Part shown: one piece after another, positions 18,113 to 26,737 of the stretch | Layout of the letters: every line of letters begins with the position of its first letter | Numbering within the stretch: the stretch's first letter is position 1 | Origin: Nocardia cyriacigeorgica GUH-2 | Lineage (GTDB): Bacteria; Actinomycetota; Actinomycetes; Mycobacteriales; Mycobacteriaceae | Length of the DNA: 64,000 bases | Reading direction: 5' to 3' | NCBI RefSeq assembly: GCF_000284035.1 | Contig: NC_016887.1 | Span: 1,922,001-1,986,000, forward strand | Made by a program: the position numbers and the translations under genes | Notes under the pieces: generated by a model | The model's database searches: none | The model's input: the letters and a program-made list of their open reading frames with translations, nothing else | Told to the model about the DNA's origin: nothing

Positions 18113-18853
18113 CTAGCGCGCGAGGGCCTTTGTGTGGGCGGCGGCGACGAGTTCGGTGAGCTCGGCCTGCTCGCCTTCGTCCAGCACCGCGAACGCCGGT
18201 TCGATCAGCTCGTCGGTCACCGCTTCCGCCCGCTGCCACCGCTCGCGCACCTCGTCGGTGATCTCCTCGAACGGCTCCGGCCAGCCGTACCAGCGGGCCT
18301 GGCCGGGGCCGTCGTTGATGGGGGAGCCGGAGATCAGCACGGCCTGCAAGGGCGTGATGCCCGCGGCGCGCACGGCGATCAGGTGCAGCCCGCCACGCAG
18401 TTCCCGCAGTACATGGGTCAGTTGCATGACGCGCGCCGGCGCGTCCTCGGGCAACGGCATCGCGCGCCAGCCCGCGAACAGCGGCACACCGGCCGGATCC
18501 GCTGCCGCGGCAACGGTTTCGAGCAATTGCGCGAGACGCCCGGCCCGTTCGAACCCGCCGAGCTTACGCCGGCCGAAGTCGTGGCAGACCCGGGCGTATC
18601 GCTCGGCGGCCTTGGCGGCGGGCATCTGGACCGATTCCCAGGACGTGCGGATCGATTCTTCCGGGAAGAATCCGAACGCCGCGGTGACCACGGAGGCATC
18701 CACGTCACCGAGCACGCCACCGCGCCCGCGTGTGTACGGCGCGAAGAACGCGTCTACGCCGGTTTCGGCCGCGTATTCCTTTGCCTCCCTGGAGAACATG
18801 AATGCTCCGCCGAGCTGCTGAATGTAGGGGTTCACCGCCGCGCCGACCGACAT
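18113..18853 (-). CDS. SCO6745-family protein
   Basis: A 246-residue cytoplasmic protein with no signal or membrane segment. ATG 18853 is preferred to upstream ATGs because GGAAGGA lies seven bases before it. Phrases such as FFAPYTRGRGGVLGDVD, FGFFPEE and GPGQARWYGWPEPF are those of the conserved actinobacterial SCO6745 family, which has no known biochemical function. It is divergent from the GntR operon. Confidence 0.8.
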   Translation of the reverse strand: MSVGAAVNPYIQQLGGAFMFSREAKEYAAETGVDAFFAPYTRGRGGVLGDVDASVVTAAFGFFPEESIRTSWESVQMPAAKAAERYARVCHDFGRRKLGGFERAGRLAQLLETVAAAADPAGVPLFAGWRAMPLPEDAPARVMQLTHVLRELRGGLHLIAVRAAGITPLQAVLISGSPINDGPGQARWYGWPEPFEEITDEVRERWQRAEAVTDELIEPAFAVLDEGEQAELTELVAAAHTKALAR

Positions 18854-18925
18854 GCAGGGTTCCTTCCGCTGGACTGACATCACCTGCCACCTTATGGGGT
18901 TTTACACCGTATGGAAGCCCCACTC

Positions 18926-18954
18926 TTGCGGGCGGGCAGTGACGCCTCTATGGT
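18926..18954 (+). promoter_or_regulatory. Candidate promoter of the GntR-ABC operon
   Basis: TTGCGG and TATGGT are separated by 17 bases. The -10 element overlaps the palindrome at 18951-18976, so a bound repressor would block it. Confidence 0.5.
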
Positions 18955-18976
18955 TCATTACATGAGTAATGAACCA
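18951..18976. promoter_or_regulatory. Operator palindrome of the GntR/YtrA regulator
   Basis: TGGTTCATTAC and GTAATGAACCA form a perfect 11-bp inverted repeat with a 4-base spacer, 20 bp before the GntR start. Such a site directly upstream of a YtrA-type gene fits autorepression. Confidence 0.75.
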
Positions 18977-18996
18977 CTCAACCGAGGAAGGTGACC

Positions 18997-19359
18997 GTGC
19001 TCGAAGACGGCAGGCCGCTCTTTCAGCAGATCGCGGAGATGATCGAGAACTCGATCGTCGACGGATCGCTGCCCGAGGAGTCCCAGGCTCCCTCGTCGAA
19101 CGAGCTCGCCGCCTTCCACCGGATCAACCCGGCAACCGCGGCCAAAGGGCTCAATCAGCTGGTGGCGGACGGGATTCTGTACAAGAAGCGAGGGATCGGA
19201 ATGTTCGTCACAGCCGGTGCGCGCAATGCCCTGCGGATGCGCCGACGGGAACGGTTCGCCGAACAGTTCATCGACCCGCTGATCGCCGAGGCGGACAAGC
19301 TCGGCATGGGCATCGACGAACTCAAAGCCATGCTCGACCATCGAGAGGGGACACGATGA
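18997..19359 (+). CDS. GntR-family (YtrA type) transcriptional repressor
   Basis: A 120-residue regulator. GTG 18997 is preferred because GAGGAAG ends six bases before it; GTG 18991 is possible but too close to that site. The winged helix (residues ~10-75: PLFQQIAEMIENSIVDGSL, PSSNELAAFHRINPATAAKGLNQLVADGILYKKRGIGMFV) is followed by a short C-terminal dimerisation region only, as in the YtrA subfamily that controls ABC transporters. The stop overlaps the ATP-binding gene start (ATGA). It probably represses its own operon through the palindrome at 18951-18976. Confidence 0.9.
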   Translation: MLEDGRPLFQQIAEMIENSIVDGSLPEESQAPSSNELAAFHRINPATAAKGLNQLVADGILYKKRGIGMFVTAGARNALRMRRRERFAEQFIDPLIAEADKLGMGIDELKAMLDHREGTR

Positions 19360-20273
19360 GCGCCGCGACCATCGAACCGGCCGTGCTCGACACCGAAGTC
19401 GTCGCATCCACGCGCGGGCTGACCAAGCGGTTCGGCTCCGTCACCGCGCTCGAGGACGTCACCCTCGATCTGCGTGAAAACACCATCTACGGCTTGCTCG
19501 GCCGCAACGGCGCGGGCAAGACCACGCTCATGCAGGTGATGACCGGCCAGGCGTTCCAGACCGCGGGCGAGGTGCGCGTGTTCGGTCACACCCCGCACGA
19601 GAACACCGAGGTGCTGCGTGGGATCTCGTTCATCAAGGAAAGCCAGGCGTATCCGGCGGACTACAAGGTCAAGCATGTGCTGACCGCAGCCCGGCATCTG
19701 CTGCGCGACTGGGATGAGGACTTCGCGCGAGAGTTGTTGCGCGACTTCGATCTACCCACCAACCGCAAGGTCAAGAAGCTCTCCCGCGGCATGATCTCCG
19801 CGCTGGGCGTCACCATCGGCCTCGCTTCGCGCGCCCCGCTGACCTTCTTCGACGAACCGTATCTCGGCCTCGACGCCGTCGCCCGGCAGTTGTTCTACGA
19901 CCGCCTGCTCGCCGACTACGCCGAACATCCGCGCACCATCGTGCTGTCCACCCACCTCATCGATGAGGTCGCCGACCTGCTCGAACACGTGTTGCTCATC
20001 GACAAGGGCCGCCTCGTGGTCGACGCTCCCGCCGACGACCTGCGCGACACCGCGATGACGATCTCCGGCCCGACCGCCGACGTCGATTCCTTCCTCGGTG
20101 GGCGCCCGCAGTTGCGCCGCGAATCCCTCGGCAACCAGGCCAGGGTGATGCTGCGCACCGAGGACCGGGCCGACGACATCGCCCATGCGAAATCGCTGGG
20201 CCTGCTGGTCGAGCCGGTCTCGCTGCAGCAGCTCATCGTCGAAACCACCAATCTGCGCGGAAAGGATCAGTAA
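19356..20273 (+). CDS. ABC transporter ATP-binding protein
   Basis: A 305-residue ATPase. Walker A is GRNGAGKTT near residue 50; the signature region is degenerate (KKLSRGMISALGVTIGLA, where LSGGQ is usual), followed by Walker B LTFFDEPYLGLD and the switch histidine in LSTHLIDE. The C-terminal ~80 residues form an extra domain seen in the ABC-2-type exporters of drugs, lantibiotics or membrane-active compounds. ATG overlaps the regulator stop by four bases, so the regulator and transporter are coupled. Confidence 0.92.
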   Translation: MSAATIEPAVLDTEVVASTRGLTKRFGSVTALEDVTLDLRENTIYGLLGRNGAGKTTLMQVMTGQAFQTAGEVRVFGHTPHENTEVLRGISFIKESQAYPADYKVKHVLTAARHLLRDWDEDFARELLRDFDLPTNRKVKKLSRGMISALGVTIGLASRAPLTFFDEPYLGLDAVARQLFYDRLLADYAEHPRTIVLSTHLIDEVADLLEHVLLIDKGRLVVDAPADDLRDTAMTISGPTADVDSFLGGRPQLRRESLGNQARVMLRTEDRADDIAHAKSLGLLVEPVSLQQLIVETTNLRGKDQ

Positions 20274-20965
20274 TGCTGCGTCGAGCCATGTCCGTTTCCC
20301 GGCTCCACACCGTGGCCTGGCCTGTGCTGATCGCGTGGCCTCTCGGCATCTTGCTGGTGGCGTTCCTGATCCCGTGGGTGATCTTCTGGCTGGTCGATGC
20401 CGAGGAAGCCAATGTCACCGGCAGCGTCTCGGCCGCCTTCGGCATCGTCCTGGCGTTCTATCTCGGCGCCATGACGCAGACGTTCCCGTTCGCGCTGGGC
20501 ATGAGCGTCACCCGCCGCGACTATTTCGCCGCCACCCTGCTCGTCGCCGCCGCGCAGATCCTCGGCACCGGCGTGCTGCTGTGGGGACTCGGGCTGATCG
20601 AGGAATCCACCGACGGCTGGGGCGTGCACATGGTGATGTTCGACGTCCCGGGCCAGTTCACCGGTAACCTGCTGATCCAACTCGGCACCTACCTGGCCAT
20701 CCTCGCCTTGATCGCGGGCGCGGGCCTGCTGACCGGTGCGCTCTACCAGCGCTGGCGAGTGTCCGGCGTGTACACCTTCCTGGTCGCGCTACTGCTCGTC
20801 TTCGGTCTGGCGGCCATTGTGATCACCTGGCAGAGCTGGTGGCCCGAAGTCGGCCACTGGTTCGCCGACACGCCACGGGTCGTCCCGATGGTGCTGCTGC
20901 CCGGGGTCCTCGCGGTGGTGTGCACCGGCGGTGCGTGGGCCACGATCCGCCGGGCGACGGCGTAG
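20273..20965 (+). CDS. ABC transporter membrane protein
   Basis: A 230-residue protein with six predicted transmembrane segments (about residues 17-40, 51-71, 83-103, 132-152, 163-183, 203-222). It begins within the TAATG junction with the ATPase gene (one-base overlap). It is the permease partner of the ATPase. As there is no substrate-binding lipoprotein, export or a bacitracin-like resistance role is more likely than uptake. A 16-bp hairpin ends the operon. Confidence 0.85.
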   Translation: MLRRAMSVSRLHTVAWPVLIAWPLGILLVAFLIPWVIFWLVDAEEANVTGSVSAAFGIVLAFYLGAMTQTFPFALGMSVTRRDYFAATLLVAAAQILGTGVLLWGLGLIEESTDGWGVHMVMFDVPGQFTGNLLIQLGTYLAILALIAGAGLLTGALYQRWRVSGVYTFLVALLLVFGLAAIVITWQSWWPEVGHWFADTPRVVPMVLLPGVLAVVCTGGAWATIRRATA

Positions 20966-20975
20966 CGATCGGTGC

Positions 20976-21012
20976 GAACGGCCTCGTCCGGGTACTCCGG
21001 ACGAGGCCGTTC
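20976..21012 (+). terminator. Terminator of the GntR-ABC operon
   Basis: GAACGGCCTCGTCCGG (20976-20991) pairs perfectly with 20997-21012 around a 5-base loop, 10 bp after the stop. Confidence 0.8.
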
Positions 21013-21056
21013 TGAGATCGTCGAACGTTCGGTGACGCGTCAGGCGTGCGGTGTTC

Positions 21057-21770
21057 TCATACAGGCACCTCTGCCGCCGACCCGGCGACCCGCCAGCCGA
21101 CGCTGGTGACGGCCGGTTCGAGGCTCAGTCGGCCCACCGCCGACTCCATCTCCCGGTCGTCGCGCTGATCGCCGACCAGGTCGGCCTGCACCATCACCTG
21201 CCCGGCGATGTCACCATTCGTGCTCGACACCGCGACCAGGCGGAAATCGGTGCGGATCAACGCTTGTACGAGTAGCGCCCGCACGTGTGGTTCGCCGGCG
21301 TCGTCGGTGACGGCGGTGAACACGTACCGCGCCGGGCGTTCGGTTCCGGCGTCCGGACGGCGATCGACCGCCCGGCCTGCGGCGCGCAGGGCAATGTTCA
21401 CCGCGACCACGGCCAGCGTCCCCGCCGCGGCGGTGAGGTACATGCCGGCCCCGGCGAGGGCGCCGACCGCGGCGGCGCACCACAGGGTCGCGGCGGTGTT
21501 GAGCCCGCGCACGTTGAGCCCGTCGCGGATGATGACGCCCGCACCGAGAAAGCCGATGCCGGAGACGATTTGAGCGGCGACCCGCGTCGGGTCGGCGACC
21601 TCGCCGTGGAATCCGTGGGCGGACAGCAGTACGAACAGGGTCGCACCGCCGGCGACCAGCGCGTTGGTGCGCAGCCCGGCCATCCGGGCGCGATATTGGC
21701 GTTCGATTCCGATCAGGGCGCCCAGCCCGACTCCGGTTCCGAGACGCAGCAGCATGTCGATGGTGGTCAT
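21057..21770 (-). CDS. mgtC: MgtC/SapB-family membrane protein
   Basis: A 237-residue protein with ATG after AGAGGTTC. Family hallmarks: four or five N-terminal helices with GVGLGALIGIERQ, the arginine in ARMAGLRTNALVAGGATLF, and IVSGIGFLGAGVIIRDG, followed by a C-terminal ACT-like domain (residues ~150-230). In pathogens MgtC supports survival in macrophages and low Mg2+, partly by acting on F-type ATP synthase. The upstream M-box riboswitch strongly suggests induction at low Mg2+. The gene symbol is by family; several paralogues can exist. Confidence 0.9.
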   Translation of the reverse strand: MTTIDMLLRLGTGVGLGALIGIERQYRARMAGLRTNALVAGGATLFVLLSAHGFHGEVADPTRVAAQIVSGIGFLGAGVIIRDGLNVRGLNTAATLWCAAAVGALAGAGMYLTAAAGTLAVVAVNIALRAAGRAVDRRPDAGTERPARYVFTAVTDDAGEPHVRALLVQALIRTDFRLVAVSSTNGDIAGQVMVQADLVGDQRDDREMESAVGRLSLEPAVTSVGWRVAGSAAEVPV

Positions 21771-21822
21771 GGGAGAACCTCTTCCACTCGGCGCGACACC
21801 TCACGCCGGCGGATCGGCAGGC

Positions 21823-21897
21823 TCAGGCGAGGGCGCGACGGCGAAGGTGGCGTGGTGACTGTGTGATGGCACGGCGTTGAGAACTGCCGTCGGGCAC
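21823..21897 (-). CDS. Candidate leader peptide between the M-box and mgtC
   Basis: A 24-codon ORF (GTG 21897) with a near-perfect ribosome site AAGGAGGTGG at 21903-21912. The product VPDGSSQRRAITQSPRHLRR is arginine-rich with two prolines and ends RALA. A competing ATG at 21902 opens a 33-codon frame to 21801 (proline-rich at its end) but lies too close to the Shine-Dalgarno core. Either could be a regulatory uORF, as proline-containing leaders are in the enterobacterial mgt genes. No homology can be checked here. Confidence 0.45.
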   Translation of the reverse strand: MPDGSSQRRAITQSPRHLRRRALA

Positions 21898-21932
21898 GAC
21901 ATCCACCTCCTTCCGATGCGCCGGGGGAGTGG

Positions 21933-21951
21933 ACCGGTGTCGATCACCGGT
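21933..21951 (-). promoter_or_regulatory. Hairpin just after the M-box (expression platform candidate)
   Basis: ACCGGTG and CACCGGT pair over a 5-base loop between the aptamer end and the leader ORF. No T-run follows, so it may act on translation or on Rho rather than as an intrinsic terminator. Confidence 0.45.
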
Positions 21952-22140
21952 GGGCACCACTCCTCGTCAGACCTTTGGCACTTCGCGGCGTGAACCCGCC
22001 GATGGACGGCGGGAGCCGGTCGGGACCACCCCTTAAGCCGGGGAGGCCTGTCCTGACCCGGGGCGTCTCTCGACGTTCGGGGTCGCCGGCCTGTTTCCGC
22101 GAAGGAGCCTCAGCGAACGATGGCACCTAGCGTCGACCAG
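21952..22140 (-). ncRNA. M-box (ykoK) magnesium riboswitch
   Basis: Reading the minus strand, the conserved M-box blocks appear in order: CGCTAGGTG, GAGGCTCCTTCGCGGAAACA, GGCCGGCGACCCC, GTCGAGAGACGCC, GGGTCAGGACAGG, GGCTTAAGGGGTG, then GTGCCAAAGGTCTGACGAGG at the 3' end. These are the core helices and loops that bind Mg2+ in this class. It lies about 180 nt upstream of mgtC, a standard target. Confidence 0.9.
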
Positions 22141-22254
22141 TAAACGCCGCGGGCGCCGCAGTCGCAACCCATCAGCGACAGGCGTCACAACTGTCGAGCC
22201 GTGCCAACGCAGGCTTCGGCGGATCGCACCTGCCTGCGCTGGAACTCGCAGACT

Positions 22255-24417
22255 TCAGGCGGACACGGACTCCTTCCGCACCCGTTCGGCCAGCTGCGCC
22301 GGCATCGGATCGTGACGTAAATAATCACGGCTGAAATGCGCGACGCCGTGGGTCAGCGAGCGTAGATCCACCGCGTAGCGGGACAACTCCAGCTCCGGAA
22401 CCTCCGCGCGGATCAGCGTGCGCCCGGACTCGGCCGGTTCGGTGCCGAGGATGCGGGCACGGCGCACCGACAGGTCGGTCAGCGCCGCGCCGAGGTAGTC
22501 GTCGGGCACCTTCACCCGCACCTCCGCGATCGGTTCGAGCAGATCGATCCGGCTGCCGGCCGCCGCCTCACGCAGGGCGAGCGCACCGGCGGTCTGGAAC
22601 GCGGCATCGGAGGAATCGACCGAGTGTGCCTTACCGTCGAGCAATGTGACGCGCACGTCTACCAGCGGATATCCCGTCGCCACCCCGCGCGCGGCCTGCG
22701 CACGCACGCCCTTCTCGACGGAGCTGATGAACTGCCGAGGCACCGCCCCGCCGACCACCTTGTCGACGAACTCGATCCCGGAGCCCTCGGGCAGCGGCTC
22801 CACCGCGATCTCGCACACCGCGTACTGCCCGTGTCCGCCGGACTGCTTCACATGCCTGCCGCGCCCGGTCGCCTTGCCCGCGAAGGTTTCTCGCAGCGCG
22901 ACCTTGTGCTCTTCGGTATCGACCTGCACCCCGAACCGGGTGCGCAACCGCTCCAACGCGACGTCGCGGTGCGCCTCGCCCAGGCACCACAGCACCAGCT
23001 GGTGGGTGCGGTCGTTGTTCTCCACCCGGATCGCCGGATCCTCGGCCACCAGCCGCGACAGACTCTGCGAAAGCTTGTCCTCATCGGCCTTGCTGTGCGC
23101 GCGGATCGCGATGGGCAGCAACGGTTCCGGCATCTGCCACGGTTCGATCAGCAGCGGTGAGCCGGTGCCGGACAGGGTGTCACCGGTTTCGGCGTGGCCC
23201 AGTTTGGTGACGTAGGCGATATCGCCCGCGACGGCCTCGCCCAGCGGACGCTGCTGCTTCCCGAACGGCGCGGTGATGCCGCCGACGCGCTCATCGGCGT
23301 CGTGGTCGGTGCCGGAGCCGTGCCCGCAGATGTGAACGGTGTCGTCGGCGTGCAGGGTTCCCGAGAACACCCGCACCAGCGAGACCCGGCCGACGTAGGG
23401 ATCCGAAGACGTTCGGATCACCTCGGCCGCCAGCTCACCGGCCGGATCACAATGCAGGGGAGTGGGTTTCGATCCATTGGCCAGATGCACCGCCGAGACT
23501 TCGTGTTCGGCCGGTGTCGGGAATCCGGCGGTCATGAGTTCGAGCATCTCCAGGGTGCCGAGCCCTTGCAGCCCTTCCTCGGCAGCGGGTGCCGCGAACA
23601 GCACCGGATGGAAGCTGCCGCGCACCACCGCCCGCTCCAGGTCGCCGATCAGCGTGCTCAGCTCGATCGTCTCGCCGCCGAGATACCGCTCCATCAGGGT
23701 CTCGTCTTCGCTTTCGGCGATGATCCCCTCGATCAGCCGATCCCTGGCCGGCCCGATCATGTCCAGTTCCTCGTCGGAGGGTTCCTTCCAGGTGCGCCGA
23801 CCGGTCGAGTAATCGGCGATCCGCTGCTCGAGCAGCTCCATCAGCCCGGTCGCCGGCCTATGCCCATCGGCACTTGCGGCCCCGTACACCGGCAGATGCA
23901 GCGGCAGCACATTCTCCGCCGATTCGCCGCCGAGCAGCGCCTGACAGGTCCGTGTCATCTCCTCGAAGTCGGCGCGCGCGGTATCCAGATGCGTCAGCAC
24001 GATCGCCCGCGGCATCCCCACGCTCGCGCATTCCTCCCACAGCGCCCGCGTCGACCCGGCCACCCCCTCGACTCCTTCGGCCGCCGACACCACGAACAAC
24101 GCCGCATCCGCCGCCCGCAACCCGGCCCGCAGCTCACCCACGAAATCCGCATACCCCGGCGTATCGATCAGATTGATCTTCACCCCCTCCCATTGCACCG
24201 GCACCACCGACAGCTGCACCGACCGATGCTGACGTTGCTCGATCTCGTCGTAATCCGACAGCGACGTCCCGTCCTCCACCCGCCCCGCCCGGTTCACCGA
24301 CCCGGTGGCCAGCGCCAACGCCTCCACCAACGTCGTCTTCCCCGACCCGCTACCACCGACCAGCGCCACATTCCGGATGGCCTCCGGCCGCCCCACCCCG
24401 TTCGCTCTGTCCACCAT
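22255..24417 (-). CDS. Elongation factor G-like protein (EF-G2 family)
   Basis: A 720-residue translational-GTPase homologue. Domains in order: G domain (P-loop GGSGSGKTTL, switch II DTPGYADF, LTHLDTARAD in place of the usual NKxD), domain II (~300-390), domains III-V with GGHGQYAVCEIAVEPLPEG and the domain V ending at LSRYAVDLRSLTHGVAHFSRDYLRHDPMP. The altered G1 and NKxD motifs and the 720-residue length match the EF-G2 group found beside true EF-G in actinobacteria, which is not the main translocase. Its role is not settled. It marks the left border of the accessory stretch. Confidence 0.9.
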   Translation of the reverse strand: MVDRANGVGRPEAIRNVALVGGSGSGKTTLVEALALATGSVNRAGRVEDGTSLSDYDEIEQRQHRSVQLSVVPVQWEGVKINLIDTPGYADFVGELRAGLRAADAALFVVSAAEGVEGVAGSTRALWEECASVGMPRAIVLTHLDTARADFEEMTRTCQALLGGESAENVLPLHLPVYGAASADGHRPATGLMELLEQRIADYSTGRRTWKEPSDEELDMIGPARDRLIEGIIAESEDETLMERYLGGETIELSTLIGDLERAVVRGSFHPVLFAAPAAEEGLQGLGTLEMLELMTAGFPTPAEHEVSAVHLANGSKPTPLHCDPAGELAAEVIRTSSDPYVGRVSLVRVFSGTLHADDTVHICGHGSGTDHDADERVGGITAPFGKQQRPLGEAVAGDIAYVTKLGHAETGDTLSGTGSPLLIEPWQMPEPLLPIAIRAHSKADEDKLSQSLSRLVAEDPAIRVENNDRTHQLVLWCLGEAHRDVALERLRTRFGVQVDTEEHKVALRETFAGKATGRGRHVKQSGGHGQYAVCEIAVEPLPEGSGIEFVDKVVGGAVPRQFISSVEKGVRAQAARGVATGYPLVDVRVTLLDGKAHSVDSSDAAFQTAGALALREAAAGSRIDLLEPIAEVRVKVPDDYLGAALTDLSVRRARILGTEPAESGRTLIRAEVPELELSRYAVDLRSLTHGVAHFSRDYLRHDPMPAQLAERVRKESVSA

Positions 24418-24536
24418 GACTCACCGTCCTCGGGAATCGACACGCGGTTACATCGAGCTTCCCACCGCCGAGGTGTTCACGTCCACGGTTCCGGTGAACA
24501 GTTCAGGCGGCGAATCGGCCGAGGTCACGAGCAGGT

Positions 24537-26546
24537 CTATCCGCTCGGTCCGATCGGTGTCACCCGGTTGCTGCGATCGCGCCCGTGATCGTGTCGATCC
24601 GGCGGGCGAGCGGCGACGAACCCGACCCAGGCGAAGTCGCGAGCCCTGGTGATCGCGACCATCGTCTGCCGGTCCCACAGCTCCGACCGCTGCCGGTCGG
24701 CTCCCGAGGAACCGGGCGTCAAGGGGCGGGGTGGTTCGGTGACGTAGAAGATTCCTCGGAACTCGAGCCCCTTCGCCCGGTGAACGGTGCCCACCTTTAC
24801 TCCTCCCGTCCGCTCGCCCCGATAATCCTCGAGGGGAGTGGCGGGAATGCCGGCCCTGCGCAGTCCGTCGATGACAGCGCCACCGAGCTGACGGCTCGTG
24901 GTGATGACGGCGAGTTCGGCCAGCGGGGCCGAGCATCTGCGGATGGCAGCGACCAGGGTGGCGTTCAGTTCGTCGACCGAGCCCTGCCAGTCGACGGTGT
25001 GGCCGTCGGGCAGCACGAACTGCGCCTCGTTGAGTGCGCAACCGGGGAGCCCTTCGAATCGACCGAGGGTGTTCAATGCGTTGACCGTCGCCGCCCGGCG
25101 GAACACCGCCTCTCTGTTGCGATAGTTCACGCGCAGCAGCGCGGTGCGTCCGCGCACGTCGATACCGGCATCGGCCGGTCGGCACCCACCCTCGTACACC
25201 TGTTGCTGGCCGTCGCCGACGAGCAGCAGCGGTGCGTCGTCACCGCCGCCGGCGATGGCATGCGCCAGCCGGAGCCCGTTGAGCGTGATGTCCTGGATCT
25301 CATCGACGACGACCATGCCGTAGGGCTGCTCATACGGCTTGTCGCTCAGCATTTCGAGCGCCAGGGAGATCATGTCGTTGAAGTCCGAAATTCCCTGTCG
25401 CCGGAGATTGTCGCAGTATTGGAGATAGAGCTCGTTCCAGACGAGTTCGCGTTGATCGCGATCCAGATCGGGACCGCTGCGGCCGGTGCGATCGTGTTCC
25501 CAGTAATGCGGGAGGTCGGGGATGCCGCGCCCTTTGATGACCCGGTCGATTTCGGTTCGCCAGTAGTCGGCGCGGGGATCGATGGCGGCCAGCGTGGCTC
25601 CGGCGTGGCGCCAGGCGTGCTGGAAGGCGCCATCGGTCTGCCTGGGCTCCACCTTGATGTAGCCGCCGCGATCGATGATCAGCTGGTGCGCCCACGCGTG
25701 CAGTCCGACGAACTCGGCGCGGTCGCTCACCTCGCGGGCGAGGCGTCGGAAGTGGGTTCGCTGACAGGCCGCGAGGGTGGTGACGAAGGTCGTGTACAAC
25801 GCGCGCCCGCTGTTGTACCGGAGGTGCCGCGCCATCCGATGTAGCGCGACCACCGTTTTCCCGGTACCCGCCGGACCACTGATCCGCGCCGGGCCGCGGA
25901 ATGTGCGATTGACCAGGCTGATCAGTTCGGGGTCTCGAAAGGTCGTCCACTCGTCGAGTGGGCGGCCGGCAGCCGCCGCCCGTTCTTGCCCCCTCAGCTC
26001 CGCCGGGTCGAGCAAGGCCTGCTCCGCTGAACTCCGCGGCGAGACATCAATGCGTAGTCGCCGGTAGTTCGACGCCCGCGACTCGACCTGGTCCGCGATC
26101 GCCCTGGCTCGTGCCGCACTGAATTCCGCGCCACCTCGCGACAGATGCGCGGCGAAGTCGGCCAGGCGCGTCGGGATTTCACGACCGGATGCCGCTACCT
26201 CCACACCATCCGGCAGCAGCAGGATCGCGCGCAGACGTTGTGCGACGAGGAAATGCCGATCATTGTGCAGCCCGGCAACGAGTGTCCGTGCCGCGCGGAT
26301 GATCTCGTCGGTCCGGTGAAACCGCTGTCCAGGCTCGACGAAGACCAGCAGATACACTCCGCGACTGCCGATCACGATGGCGGCTGCCTCGTTCGCGGGC
26401 TGGTGGGGCAGTTCGCGGTGTACAAGGACATGCCAGGCCTCGTCGTTCAACGGCACGCTCAGGAAGTTGCGCTGCCGCGGTGTGAGGTCTGGGATCTGCC
26501 GGAGGACTTGGTAGACCCTGGTCCGCCGCGAGTCGCTGTTGGTCAT
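24537..26546 (-). CDS. UvrD-like SF1 helicase with NERD-like N-terminal domain (copy 1)
   Basis: A 669-residue protein; ATG 26546 is chosen for the AAGGGGG 8 bases upstream. Residues ~20-150 form a NERD-like region (RQRNFLSVPL, IGSRGVYLLVF), though the acidic and lysine residues expected of an active NERD nuclease are not evident. The helicase follows: Walker A ISGPAGTGKTVV near 235, Walker B VVVDEIQD, VGDGQQQVYEGG, VNYRNREAV, motif V TVHRAKGLEFRG and motif VI ITRARDF. All helicase motifs are intact. It is clearly related to the gene at 27831-29783 (same order and spacing, many shared phrases) but diverged. UvrD-like helicases with nuclease-type domains are common in repair and phage defence. 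Confidence 0.85.
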   Translation of the reverse strand: MTNSDSRRTRVYQVLRQIPDLTPRQRNFLSVPLNDEAWHVLVHRELPHQPANEAAAIVIGSRGVYLLVFVEPGQRFHRTDEIIRAARTLVAGLHNDRHFLVAQRLRAILLLPDGVEVAASGREIPTRLADFAAHLSRGGAEFSAARARAIADQVESRASNYRRLRIDVSPRSSAEQALLDPAELRGQERAAAAGRPLDEWTTFRDPELISLVNRTFRGPARISGPAGTGKTVVALHRMARHLRYNSGRALYTTFVTTLAACQRTHFRRLAREVSDRAEFVGLHAWAHQLIIDRGGYIKVEPRQTDGAFQHAWRHAGATLAAIDPRADYWRTEIDRVIKGRGIPDLPHYWEHDRTGRSGPDLDRDQRELVWNELYLQYCDNLRRQGISDFNDMISLALEMLSDKPYEQPYGMVVVDEIQDITLNGLRLAHAIAGGGDDAPLLLVGDGQQQVYEGGCRPADAGIDVRGRTALLRVNYRNREAVFRRAATVNALNTLGRFEGLPGCALNEAQFVLPDGHTVDWQGSVDELNATLVAAIRRCSAPLAELAVITTSRQLGGAVIDGLRRAGIPATPLEDYRGERTGGVKVGTVHRAKGLEFRGIFYVTEPPRPLTPGSSGADRQRSELWDRQTMVAITRARDFAWVGFVAARPPDRHDHGRDRSNRVTPIGPSG

Positions 26547-26737
26547 CGCAGAACCCCCTTGCTGCTCGACTTCCAGCAATCAACAGTACGGTTAATCCAT
26601 TGCAGCCGTGAGTGATTCGATAGCAGAGATCGGAATGTAACCAACCCGCGCGTCCGGACGGATGCGGTGCAGGAGTTGTCAGTACGACCTTCGACGCCAC
26701 AACCGCTGCCTGCGGAGGCGGGTGTGTGCCCGGCGGT

